Assembly: GCA_964621845.1 (NCBI GenBank)
Contig: CAZUOL010000029.1
Coordinates: 1 to 6,577 of the forward strand
Length of the DNA stretch: 6,577 bases
Direction of reading: 5' to 3'
DNA from: CAYRKQ01 sp964621845
GTDB taxonomy: Bacteria > Patescibacteriota > Saccharimonadia > Saccharimonadales > UBA7683
Shown here piece after piece: positions 1 to 5,733 of this stretch. Under the pieces are notes generated by a model, which searched no databases, had not been told where the DNA came from, and saw only the letters and a program-made list of their open reading frames with translations. A program made the position numbers and the translations under genes. Every line of letters begins with the position of its first letter. The first letter of the stretch is position 1.

Positions 1-299
1 TTGTTACGGCTGGTATCGGTATTCTTGCGTGGCTGCTATTTGATGATCCTCACCTCAGTATTTTGGCGAACTTCATAGTTGCCTTTGCGGCGCTCACGCC
101 AACGTTCATTAAAGCCTGGAAGTATCCTGAAACTGAAACAATCACTGCCTATTCCTTTGGTGCAATCAGCACCTTATTGGCTGCAATTTCAGTTGGAGAA
201 ATGAATTTCTGGCTCTTGCTCTTGCCACTACAGGCCTGTGTGATGCAGGCCACGTTGGTGCTCATCTTATCGCGGCAAAGACCACCGATTATTTCTTAG
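1..299 (+). CDS. Multi-spanning membrane protein, C-terminal part (5' end outside window)
   Basis: The frame is open from the first complete codon at position 3 to TAG at 297-299, giving 98 residues; the true start lies upstream. An internal TTG at 63 could be mistaken for a start, but coding continues hydrophobically before it. About four hydrophobic segments are visible: residues 4-13, 18-37, 49-66 and 71-90. Between the second and third lies PTFIKAWKYPETETITAY. This Pro / Lys-Trp-Lys / Thr-Glu-Thr pattern loosely resembles the PQ-loop motif of SWEET/SemiSWEET-like transporters and similar small CPR membrane proteins. That resemblance is only inference, and I cannot name a function. The 3' end overlaps rpsT tail to tail by 11 bp. 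It ends in a short basic and polar tail (SRQRPPIIS). Confidence 0.7.
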   Translation, partial: VTAGIGILAWLLFDDPHLSILANFIVAFAALTPTFIKAWKYPETETITAYSFGAISTLLAAISVGEMNFWLLLLPLQACVMQATLVLILSRQRPPIIS

Positions 300-699
300 C
301 GGGAGCTTTTTTGGTAGCGGGTTTCGCAGCGGTCTTTTTAGCTGCAGGTTTCGTGGCTGTTTTAGCAGGCGTTTTCTTTACGGTTGTTTTTGCCGTAGTC
401 TTTGCTGTAGGCTTTTTAGCGACGGTAGCAGGTTTGGCACCGAGGGCTTTTACCTTAGCAGCAAGCTGAGCTTTTTTACGAGCTGCAGTGTTCTTCTTCA
501 AAATGTTCTTTTTAACAGCCTTATCAAGCTCACTTTGAACTTTACTCAAACTTTCAGCAGCCTTTTTGGCATCTTTCTTCTCAATATGAGCCATCAACTT
601 TTTAATTTCACTTCTAAAAGCGCGCTTTGTAGCAATGTTGCGTGAACGATTTTTTGCCGCTTGGCGAACTCGTTTTTTTGCAGATTTAATAATTGGCAT
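289..699 (-). CDS. rpsT: 30S ribosomal protein bS20 with extended Lys/Ala/Thr/Pro tail
   Basis: bS20 is a helical-bundle protein of the small ribosomal subunit that binds 16S rRNA and helps early 30S assembly. The 136-residue product begins MPIIKSAKKRVRQAAKNRSR, the family's typical basic first helix. It continues with RAFRSEIKKL, a central helix with KKDAKKAAESLSKVQSELDKA, and the closing segment ILKKNTAARKKAQLAAKVKAL ending near residue 86. This core matches the usual 85-90 residue length. After Gly87 comes a 49-residue tail made only of A, K, P, T and V, like histone H1 or AlgP-type tails. The tail is probably disordered and RNA-binding (inference). ATG at 697-699 is preceded by AGGAG (minus strand, 711-715) at 11 nt, the only clear ribosome binding site of a main gene here. 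Transcription is probably monocistronic from the promoter at 749-777. Confidence 0.95.
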   Translation of the reverse strand: MPIIKSAKKRVRQAAKNRSRNIATKRAFRSEIKKLMAHIEKKDAKKAAESLSKVQSELDKAVKKNILKKNTAARKKAQLAAKVKALGAKPATVAKKPTAKTTAKTTVKKTPAKTATKPAAKKTAAKPATKKAPAKK

Positions 700-710
700 G
701 TAGCTAGATT

Positions 711-715
711 CTCCT
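711..715 (-). promoter_or_regulatory. Shine-Dalgarno of rpsT
   Basis: The minus strand reads AGGAG here, 11 nt before the rpsT ATG. The spacing is slightly long but acceptable. It is noteworthy because the other main genes in the window have no comparable motif. Confidence 0.7.
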
Positions 716-748
716 ATACGTTTAGTTGCTAACGTTGCTTAGGGGAAG

Positions 749-777
749 AGTATAGCAGATAACAGATGAAAGGTAAA
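749..777 (-). promoter_or_regulatory. Sigma70-type promoter of rpsT with extended -10
   Basis: On the minus strand, TTTACC (772-777) and TATACT (749-754) are separated by 17 bp. The bases TGC directly precede the -10, making it an extended -10 element. The predicted start is near 742, giving a leader of about 43 nt that contains the AGGAG motif. Position, spacing and orientation all fit rpsT. Confidence 0.7.
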
Positions 778-810
778 GTAGATGCCCTACATAATGCACC
801 TTTTTAACGT

Positions 811-835
811 TGCGCCAAGGACGGACCCTGGCGCA
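811..835. repeat. Perfect 7-bp inverted repeat in the divergent intergenic region
   Basis: TGCGCCA (811-817) is the exact reverse complement of TGGCGCA (829-835), with an 11-nt centre. Two further G-C pairs are possible inside after one mismatch. No U-run follows on either strand, so it is not an intrinsic terminator. It lies upstream of both divergent promoters, outside either predicted transcript. An operator-like or structural role is possible but unproven. Confidence 0.5.
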
Positions 836-875
836 CTGATGGGAGGGTGGGGCGGTGACAGGTTGTGGATATCTG

Positions 876-905
876 TTGACAAACAAAATTCGATAGTGCT
901 AAAGT
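876..905 (+). promoter_or_regulatory. Promoter of the DHH-like gene / truB unit
   Basis: A perfect -35 TTGACA (876-881) is followed after 18 bp by TAAAGT (900-905), preceded by TGC as an extended -10. The hexamer matches TATAAT at four of six positions. The start would be near 912, leaving a leader of about 27 nt with no Shine-Dalgarno motif before ATG 939. It probably drives both the 778-residue gene and truB. Confidence 0.6.
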
Positions 906-938
906 TTAACTAACATAACTAAAAATAAACATACATCT

Positions 939-3275
939 ATGGATCCACAAAACACACCCGCTTCAGTAGCACCATCAGAACCACCACAAATTCCAGCACC
1001 AGCTGGCGATAGTGGTCTTCCGCCTTTGCCGAGTGTGCCAGCGAGCACTGATACCAGTTTCACTCCACCAACGGTGCCACCACCCCTTGACCCCGTCACG
1101 TCGGCACCGCCGGTTGTTTCAACACCACTAGAGCCCGCTTCAGTAGCACCATCAGAACCAACGAGACCTGCTGAGCTAGGAGTCGCAGAACCTTCGAGTG
1201 ATGCATTTCGACAACAGGTAGTAGATCGCTTGAAATCGGCCAATAATGTGCTGGTAACGGTGGGTTCAAAGCCTACGGTGGATGAGCTTTCGTCAGCGCT
1301 TGGCTTAACGTTGCAGCTCGACAAGCTCGATAAACATGCAACCACGGTTTTTAGCGGTGAAATCCCGAAAGCAATTGAATTTTTGGATCCTGAAGCGACG
1401 TTTGAAAATAACGTCGACAGTCTACGCGACTTCATAATTGCGCTTGATAAAGAAAAGGCTGACAAGCTGCGTTACAAGGTTGAAGACGATGTGGTGCGAA
1501 TCTTCATTACTCCCTATAAGACCAAGATATCTGAAAAAGATCTTCAGTTTAGCCAGAGCGACTTTAATGTTGAGGTGATTGTGGCACTCGGCGTGGTCAC
1601 GCGTGACGATCTTGATAAGGCAATTACAGCGCACGGGCGGATTTTGCATGATGCCACTGTTATTACCGTGAACGCTGGGGGTGACATAAGTAATCTCGGT
1701 GCCATCAACTGGTCTGATGATGCGGCGAGTTCAATCGCGGAGATGTTGGTAGGGGTCGGCGATCAGCTTGGTACTGATATGCTTGACACCCAAAGTAGTA
1801 CTGCATACCTAACGGGCATCGTTGCCGCTACTAATCGGTTCTCGAACGATAAAACGAGCCCGAAAGTCATGAACTTGGCTGCGCAATTGATGGCTGCAGG
1901 TGCAAATCAGCAGTTGATTGCGAGTAACTTGCGTCAAGATGGTGTACTCAGTGAATCAATCAACAACCCAAGTGATGATCATGCTGAAAATGAGGTACAG
2001 TTGAAGCATCACGACAAGAAGAAATCGCAAAAAATAGAAAAAAAAGAGTCAAAAGAGCTTGAGACTCCGCTCGATACAGATGATGCAGCTTCTGATTTGA
2101 AGGATGATAAGAGTGAGGATGGCACTGAGACCCCATTGCCAGCAGATGATTCACCCCAACCACCAGACTTCCCACCGAAAATTGCCACTGCGGATGAGGG
2201 GACCGAAGATCTTACACTGCCCGATGACTTAAAACAGCAATTGAGTGATGCGCCAGTGGCAGATAGCAGCCCAGTGGTGACTGATGTGAAAGCTGATAGC
2301 GAGGCAACTGAGCCGGCGACACCCGCACCCGCGCAAAAACAAACTGACGACCAGCCTGCATTTAACGCCACCATGGCACAAGTTGAAGCTGAAAAAACCG
2401 AGCCATTGGGTGACCAGCCAGCAACAACTCTGCCAGGCACGGCTGACATCACTGCTACTGTACCTTCAAGTACCCCGGTTGTGGCCGATGACTCAACTGT
2501 ATCATCGGATAGTAGTGTTGTGGGTACAGTACCCGAACCAGCTGGGGATGTCGATGAGGCTCGCCAGGCGGTAGAGCAGGCGATGGCCGGAGCGGACTTT
2601 AACCCTGCCAACCAGCCACTTGCATCGATTGGTGCCCAGCCGCTCCCAAGTGTTGATACAGGAAGCCCAAGTGATCAACCGCTGGCGCCCGTAGCGCCAT
2701 CAGTGGACGGTGTTACCCCGCCACCGAGTGGTCAACAAGCAGTCAGCAGTGCGTTGCCTCAGGCACCACCAGCTGACGATAACTTTATGTCAGGTGGGCT
2801 CGATCAGCCCGAGCCGACACCGATGGATTCATTTATGTCTGCCCATCAAAAACCCGTTATTCAACCATCAGCGGGAGTTGATGTTGTGCAGCCGGCAGGT
2901 GCACCAATGCCAACACCAACAGACAATCTACTGCCGCCGATGCCACCCCTTCCGCAAGCAAGCAGCGATGGCACCTTGCCACCCTTGCCACCGACCCCGG
3001 GTCAAGACGTGTTTCAGCCAACCGCGCAACCCGCTCTTTCTCCAGATGTGAACCCTGGCTTTATGCAGGGCGCTACCGTAAGTCAGAATACCTGGAGCCA
3101 GGCGGCGGATGATCTTGCTGCTAAAAATGCGGCTGCCGATCAAAATCGACAGGCAAAAATGGATGAAATGACTCAGCAATATGATCAAGCGGTTGATCGT
3201 AATCTTGAATTACAGGGGAACCCACCGGTAAATGATCCAAGCGGATCGGGCTTACCGCCACTTCCGCCAGCCTAA
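939..3275 (+). CDS. Degenerate DHH-family (NrnA-like) phosphoesterase domain with long disordered arms
   Basis: The 778-residue product has three parts. Residues 1-85 are Pro/Ser-rich. Residues 86-335 resemble the N-terminal DHH domain of NrnA/RecJ-type phosphoesterases, with blocks VDELSSALGL (114-123), SNLGAINWSDDAASSIAE (251-268) and LTGIVAATNRF (291-301) followed by AAQLMAAGA. Residues 336-778 are charged, then Pro/Asp/Ser-rich, with a short predicted helix at 722-758. The catalytic residues are mostly gone: the HxxPDxD motif reads GSKPTVD (109-115), motif II Asp is about Leu217, DHH reads NAG (245-247), and the DTG-like motif reads ATN (297-299). No DHHA1 (GGGH) domain follows. About 50 extra residues (160-208) lie between motifs I and II. 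A binding or scaffold role, not hydrolysis, is inferred. ATG 939 is the only start in reach; it has no Shine-Dalgarno. truB follows after 29 bp, matching the common rbfA-nrnA-truB order. Confidence 0.8.
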   Translation: MDPQNTPASVAPSEPPQIPAPAGDSGLPPLPSVPASTDTSFTPPTVPPPLDPVTSAPPVVSTPLEPASVAPSEPTRPAELGVAEPSSDAFRQQVVDRLKSANNVLVTVGSKPTVDELSSALGLTLQLDKLDKHATTVFSGEIPKAIEFLDPEATFENNVDSLRDFIIALDKEKADKLRYKVEDDVVRIFITPYKTKISEKDLQFSQSDFNVEVIVALGVVTRDDLDKAITAHGRILHDATVITVNAGGDISNLGAINWSDDAASSIAEMLVGVGDQLGTDMLDTQSSTAYLTGIVAATNRFSNDKTSPKVMNLAAQLMAAGANQQLIASNLRQDGVLSESINNPSDDHAENEVQLKHHDKKKSQKIEKKESKELETPLDTDDAASDLKDDKSEDGTETPLPADDSPQPPDFPPKIATADEGTEDLTLPDDLKQQLSDAPVADSSPVVTDVKADSEATEPATPAPAQKQTDDQPAFNATMAQVEAEKTEPLGDQPATTLPGTADITATVPSSTPVVADDSTVSSDSSVVGTVPEPAGDVDEARQAVEQAMAGADFNPANQPLASIGAQPLPSVDTGSPSDQPLAPVAPSVDGVTPPPSGQQAVSSALPQAPPADDNFMSGGLDQPEPTPMDSFMSAHQKPVIQPSAGVDVVQPAGAPMPTPTDNLLPPMPPLPQASSDGTLPPLPPTPGQDVFQPTAQPALSPDVNPGFMQGATVSQNTWSQAADDLAAKNAAADQNRQAKMDEMTQQYDQAVDRNLELQGNPPVNDPSGSGLPPLPPA
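957..983 (+). repeat. Direct repeat, copy 1 (27 bp, in frame)
   Basis: This 27-bp stretch is identical to 1134-1160, 177 bp downstream, which is exactly 59 codons. Both copies encode PASVAPSEP in the N-terminal disordered arm. Nucleotide identity, including third positions, points to a recent duplication. Confidence 0.85.
1134..1160 (+). repeat. Direct repeat, copy 2 (27 bp, in frame)
   Basis: This is the second identical copy of the repeat at 957-983, encoding PASVAPSEP at residues 66-74. Recombination between copies would remove exactly 59 codons without changing frame. Confidence 0.85.
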
Positions 3276-3304
3276 TCAGCTAGACGATCTGTTATTCTTG
3301 AGTG

Positions 3305-4051
3305 ATGAACAATATATTGCTCATCGATAAGCCAGCGGGATGGACCAGTTTTGATGTGGTGGCTAAGGTTCGCTCTCAGATTCGCCAAAATTATCAGAGT
3401 AGAGGAGAAAAGCCTACCAAAAGGCAGCTCAAGGTGGGGCATGCTGGGACGCTTGACCCATTTGCAACAGGCTTATTGATTATCTTACTGGGTGATGAGT
3501 GTCAAAATGCGCAACAATATCTGAAGCTAGATAAAACGTATGAGTTTACTGCCAAATTAGGAGAAGTGAGCACGACCGGCGATCCGGAAGGCGATATATC
3601 AGCCTTTGTTATTCCCGAATCCGATCGAGAATCCAGTAAAATCATGGATCCTTTGATCAAGCCGGAGGATGACAAACCGTCTATCGAGGAGATAAAGCAG
3701 ATTCTCAAGCAGTTTACCGGGGAGATACTACAGAAACCACCGGCATATTCAGCGATTAAAATTGATGGCAAACGTGCTTATAAACTCGCACGTGAGGGTA
3801 AAACGGTAGAAATGCCGACTCGCTCGGTTACAGTACGTGCACTCGATATCATGAAATACCAGTACCCTTATCTGCAGGCACGCTGCCAGGTGAGTAGTGG
3901 TACTTATATTCGTTCGCTGGTAGAAGACGTCGGCCAAAAACTGCAAGTGGGAGCGTATTGTGTTGAGCTACGTAGAACAAGGGTAGGTAGGTGGGATATC
4001 GCTGATGCACTGACGATTGAGCACGCGCTCAAAGTACTACAGACTGAATAA
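3305..4051 (+). CDS. truB: tRNA pseudouridine(55) synthase TruB, short form
   Basis: TruB isomerises U55 in the T-loop of elongator tRNAs to pseudouridine. The N-terminus NNILLIDKPAGWTSFDVVAK is characteristic, and the catalytic motif GHAGTLDPFATGLL gives Asp51 as nucleophile. KPPAYSAIKIDGKRAYKLAR (144-163) and SGTYIRSLVEDVG (198-210) are the other hallmark blocks. The protein is 248 residues and stops just after RTRVGRWDIADALTIEHAL, so the C-terminal PUA-type domain found in longer TruB proteins is absent. A basic extension near residues 26-43 precedes the catalytic motif, as in CPR homologues. Residues 102-123 look like a translated repeat insertion. I chose ATG 3305 over the adjacent GTG 3302 because MNNILLIDKP fits the family start; no clear Shine-Dalgarno is seen. 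It is probably cotranscribed with the upstream DHH-like gene. Confidence 0.95.
   Translation: MNNILLIDKPAGWTSFDVVAKVRSQIRQNYQSRGEKPTKRQLKVGHAGTLDPFATGLLIILLGDECQNAQQYLKLDKTYEFTAKLGEVSTTGDPEGDISAFVIPESDRESSKIMDPLIKPEDDKPSIEEIKQILKQFTGEILQKPPAYSAIKIDGKRAYKLAREGKTVEMPTRSVTVRALDIMKYQYPYLQARCQVSSGTYIRSLVEDVGQKLQVGAYCVELRRTRVGRWDIADALTIEHALKVLQTE
3608..3673 (+). repeat. 66-bp imperfect palindrome inserted in frame within truB
   Basis: The segment starts GTTATTCCCG and ends CCGGAGGATGAC. Its two arms are imperfect reverse complements (outer GTTATTC against GAGGATGAC, inner AATCCA against TGGAT, with GATC in each arm). It is exactly 22 codons and encodes VIPESDRESS...MDPLIKPEDD at TruB residues 102-123, where the family normally has a short linker. 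Arms of the GTCATTCCCG...GGATCC...GGATGAC type are known from dispersed intergenic palindromic repeats in several bacteria, and MDPxxKPEDD is the peptide such repeats give when translated. The insertion reading is inference from this resemblance; no second copy lies in the window. Confidence 0.6.
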
Positions 4052-5647
4052 TAGCCATACGGTGAATATGGCTATCAGAAGCGCCACTATGACGATCCCT
4101 GTAAGCGTTGCAGTCGGCTGCTTTTTTGGTTCCTGCGAATCCCCGCTTTCTGTCGCGTTCGCTGTCTGGTGTGTGCTTGAAGTGTGAGGGATATGTAGTG
4201 GGGGGTGCGATGGTTTATCTTCAGCTGTCACTGACGGTTGATTACTTGCAGGTATGGTGTTGGTTGCGTCATCGCTGGCAACTCTGCCTATCAGACCCGT
4301 TGCCGGATCGTGCCGGTATTCGTGCGAGCGATCAAGAATGGCTTCTTTGCCCAGTAGTCGTTTATCGAGCACGGGTGCAATGTCGTGCCCACGTAAATGT
4401 TCCCTGACGATCTCTTCAAGCCCTTTACGATCGATTTGGTTGGTTTCGTAGAGCCTTCGGACATTGGTATCGAGCACCTTAATCTTCTCGGCCATATGTA
4501 GCAGGGTAGGGGTCGGGATGGTTTCGATATGCTTGGTTACTTCAGGGATTTTGGCTTCGGCTGTTTTTTCAATGAATGGTGGTGGAGCCGCCTTGGATTG
4601 TTCTGGTTTATCCTCGTAGCCTTTCGGGAGCTCGGGCCGTTTTTGTTCCACTTCAATGGGTCGTTCCACGATTTCGCGCAGTGAGGGCGAGTGGGCCTCC
4701 TTCTCTTCAACAATAAGCGGTCTTTCGGTTATTGGTGTTTCATGTTGGCGAGTGGCCGAGCGGAGTTGAATTTCTTTTGCTTCGATATCTTTTTTCAGAT
4801 CGATAATTGTTTCATCACGCCTTTTAATTTCTCGCTCTAGGCGTGCTTCCGTACGCTTTCGTTCACTGCGTCGCTCTAAGATTGAGCCAATGGTACCGCC
4901 AACAACCACCTTGCCGGCCTTGCGTTGGCGCTGGTCATCATGTGTTTCGGGTGTACGTTCAGTTGGCGGGGTCGCATGATTTGGCCTACTGGCAACAGGT
5001 GGTTGCGGTGGCAGTGGCTGCCTTGGCGTCGGTGGCGTGGTGGATGGTGCTGTACTCCTCGGTGTCGTAGCGGTAGTGCTCGTGCTACGAGCCCCGCTTA
5101 TGCTGCTGCTTTGCCCAACGATTGGTAAAGCGGTGCTCTGAGGCGCCTCCTCAGCGTCGCCACTATCTTCAAGTGATAGTGCTTCATCGTCACTCTCAGC
5201 TTCATCTGCCTCAAGCTCGCTGATTGCATCAAGTAGCTCCTCATACGCCTCTTGCACGGCGGGCTCAACCTCTTGATCCGGGTCATTAATTTTTTCGGCA
5301 ATGGCTGTCACAAAATCGAGATCAGTTTGCGCCTCCTCAACTTCCTCCTTATCTGTACCGGTTGCAATCTCGCCTCTTAAGTCAGTTGCTTTTTGCTCTA
5401 AAAATTCTTTGGCAAGCGCTTTTTGAGCGGGCTCCTCTTCGGCTCCAGGTAACTTCTTTTTTTCACCAAAATCAGTTGGTTGATCATCAGATTTTTTGTG
5501 CTCGCTCGTTTTCGTATTGCGACGGGCGATCAGTTCGTCAATAAAGCTGCTACGTTTTTTTTCACTTTTTTTCTCTGAAGCAGAATCTTTATCGCTTTTT
5601 TCAGGCGAACTTTCAGGGTTAAAACGAGCAAAAGGGTCGGTTTCCAT
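4037..5647 (-). CDS. Large disordered tail-anchored membrane protein, unrecognised
   Basis: This 536-residue protein has no domain I can name. Residues 1-65 are charged (Lys/Glu/Ser, with SEKKSEKKR); 66-170 are strongly acidic and helical; 171-240 are Ser/Thr/Pro-rich linker. At 245-257 a short Gly/Val segment (GKVVVGGTIGSIL) precedes a basic, coiled-coil-like helix (259-300). The block at 383-446 (LLHMAEKIKVLDTNVRRLY, then NQIDRKGLEEIVREHLRG, then HEYRHD) is the most structured and domain-like part. Residues 515-536 form one C-terminal transmembrane helix (LTGIVIVALLIAIFTVWLLF), so most of the protein is predicted to be cytoplasmic and tail-anchored. No signal peptide is visible. ATG at 5645-5647 lacks a Shine-Dalgarno and sits 11 nt from a TATACT -10, suggesting near-leaderless translation. 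The 3' end overlaps truB by 15 bp. Its function is unknown. Confidence 0.85.
   Translation of the reverse strand: METDPFARFNPESSPEKSDKDSASEKKSEKKRSSFIDELIARRNTKTSEHKKSDDQPTDFGEKKKLPGAEEEPAQKALAKEFLEQKATDLRGEIATGTDKEEVEEAQTDLDFVTAIAEKINDPDQEVEPAVQEAYEELLDAISELEADEAESDDEALSLEDSGDAEEAPQSTALPIVGQSSSISGARSTSTTATTPRSTAPSTTPPTPRQPLPPQPPVASRPNHATPPTERTPETHDDQRQRKAGKVVVGGTIGSILERRSERKRTEARLEREIKRRDETIIDLKKDIEAKEIQLRSATRQHETPITERPLIVEEKEAHSPSLREIVERPIEVEQKRPELPKGYEDKPEQSKAAPPPFIEKTAEAKIPEVTKHIETIPTPTLLHMAEKIKVLDTNVRRLYETNQIDRKGLEEIVREHLRGHDIAPVLDKRLLGKEAILDRSHEYRHDPATGLIGRVASDDATNTIPASNQPSVTAEDKPSHPPLHIPHTSSTHQTANATESGDSQEPKKQPTATLTGIVIVALLIAIFTVWLLFSL
4051..4075. repeat. Perfect 9-bp inverted repeat at the truB 3' end
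   Basis: ATAGCCATA (4051-4059) and TATGGCTAT (4067-4075) are exact reverse complements around a 7-nt loop. The stem begins on the last base of the truB stop codon. On the minus strand the same bases encode part of the membrane helix of the convergent gene. No U-run follows on the plus strand, so it may protect or weakly terminate truB mRNA, or be a chance product of the coding sequence. Confidence 0.5.
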
Positions 5648-5658
5648 AACTTTCTACA

Positions 5659-5687
5659 AGTATACACCAGGGGCCAGGCCTATTCCA
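5659..5687 (-). promoter_or_regulatory. Probable promoter of the tail-anchored protein gene
   Basis: On the minus strand, TATACT (5659-5664) is a good -10. The 17-bp-spaced -35 candidate TGGAAT (5682-5687) is weak. Only 11 nt separate the -10 from the ATG, so the predicted start leaves about 5 nt of leader. It diverges from, and lies next to, the promoter at 5696-5724. Confidence 0.45.
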
Positions 5688-5695
5688 CCATAGAC

Positions 5696-5724
5696 TTGAC
5701 AAAATAACATAAGTTTGCTATGAT
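5696..5724 (+). promoter_or_regulatory. Near-consensus promoter abutting the 5734 start codon
   Basis: A perfect TTGACA (5696-5701), a 17-bp spacer and TATGAT (5719-5724) preceded by TGC make a strong promoter with an extended -10. Transcription should begin around 5730-5734, at or within a few bases of ATG 5734, so the mRNA is predicted to be leaderless or nearly so. Confidence 0.8.
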
Positions 5725-5733
5725 GTATTTACA

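Noticed and set aside
811..835. Intrinsic terminator
   Set aside because: There is a good stem but no U-run on either side, and no upstream transcript to end in a divergent spacer.
864..872. TGTGGATAT, one mismatch from a DnaA box, suggesting an origin
   Set aside because: It is a single near-match with no cluster, no AT-rich unwinding region and no dnaA or dnaN neighbour.
899..1465. Long minus-strand frame of 188 codons opposite the DHH-like gene
   Set aside because: It is a shadow of the Pro/Ser-rich coding strand: low complexity, no promoter or ribosome binding site, while the plus strand has recognisable domain blocks.
2009..2611. Minus-strand frame of 200 codons, Ser/Ala/Val-rich
   Set aside because: It is an antisense artefact of the Asp/Pro/Thr-rich disordered arm, with no start signals.
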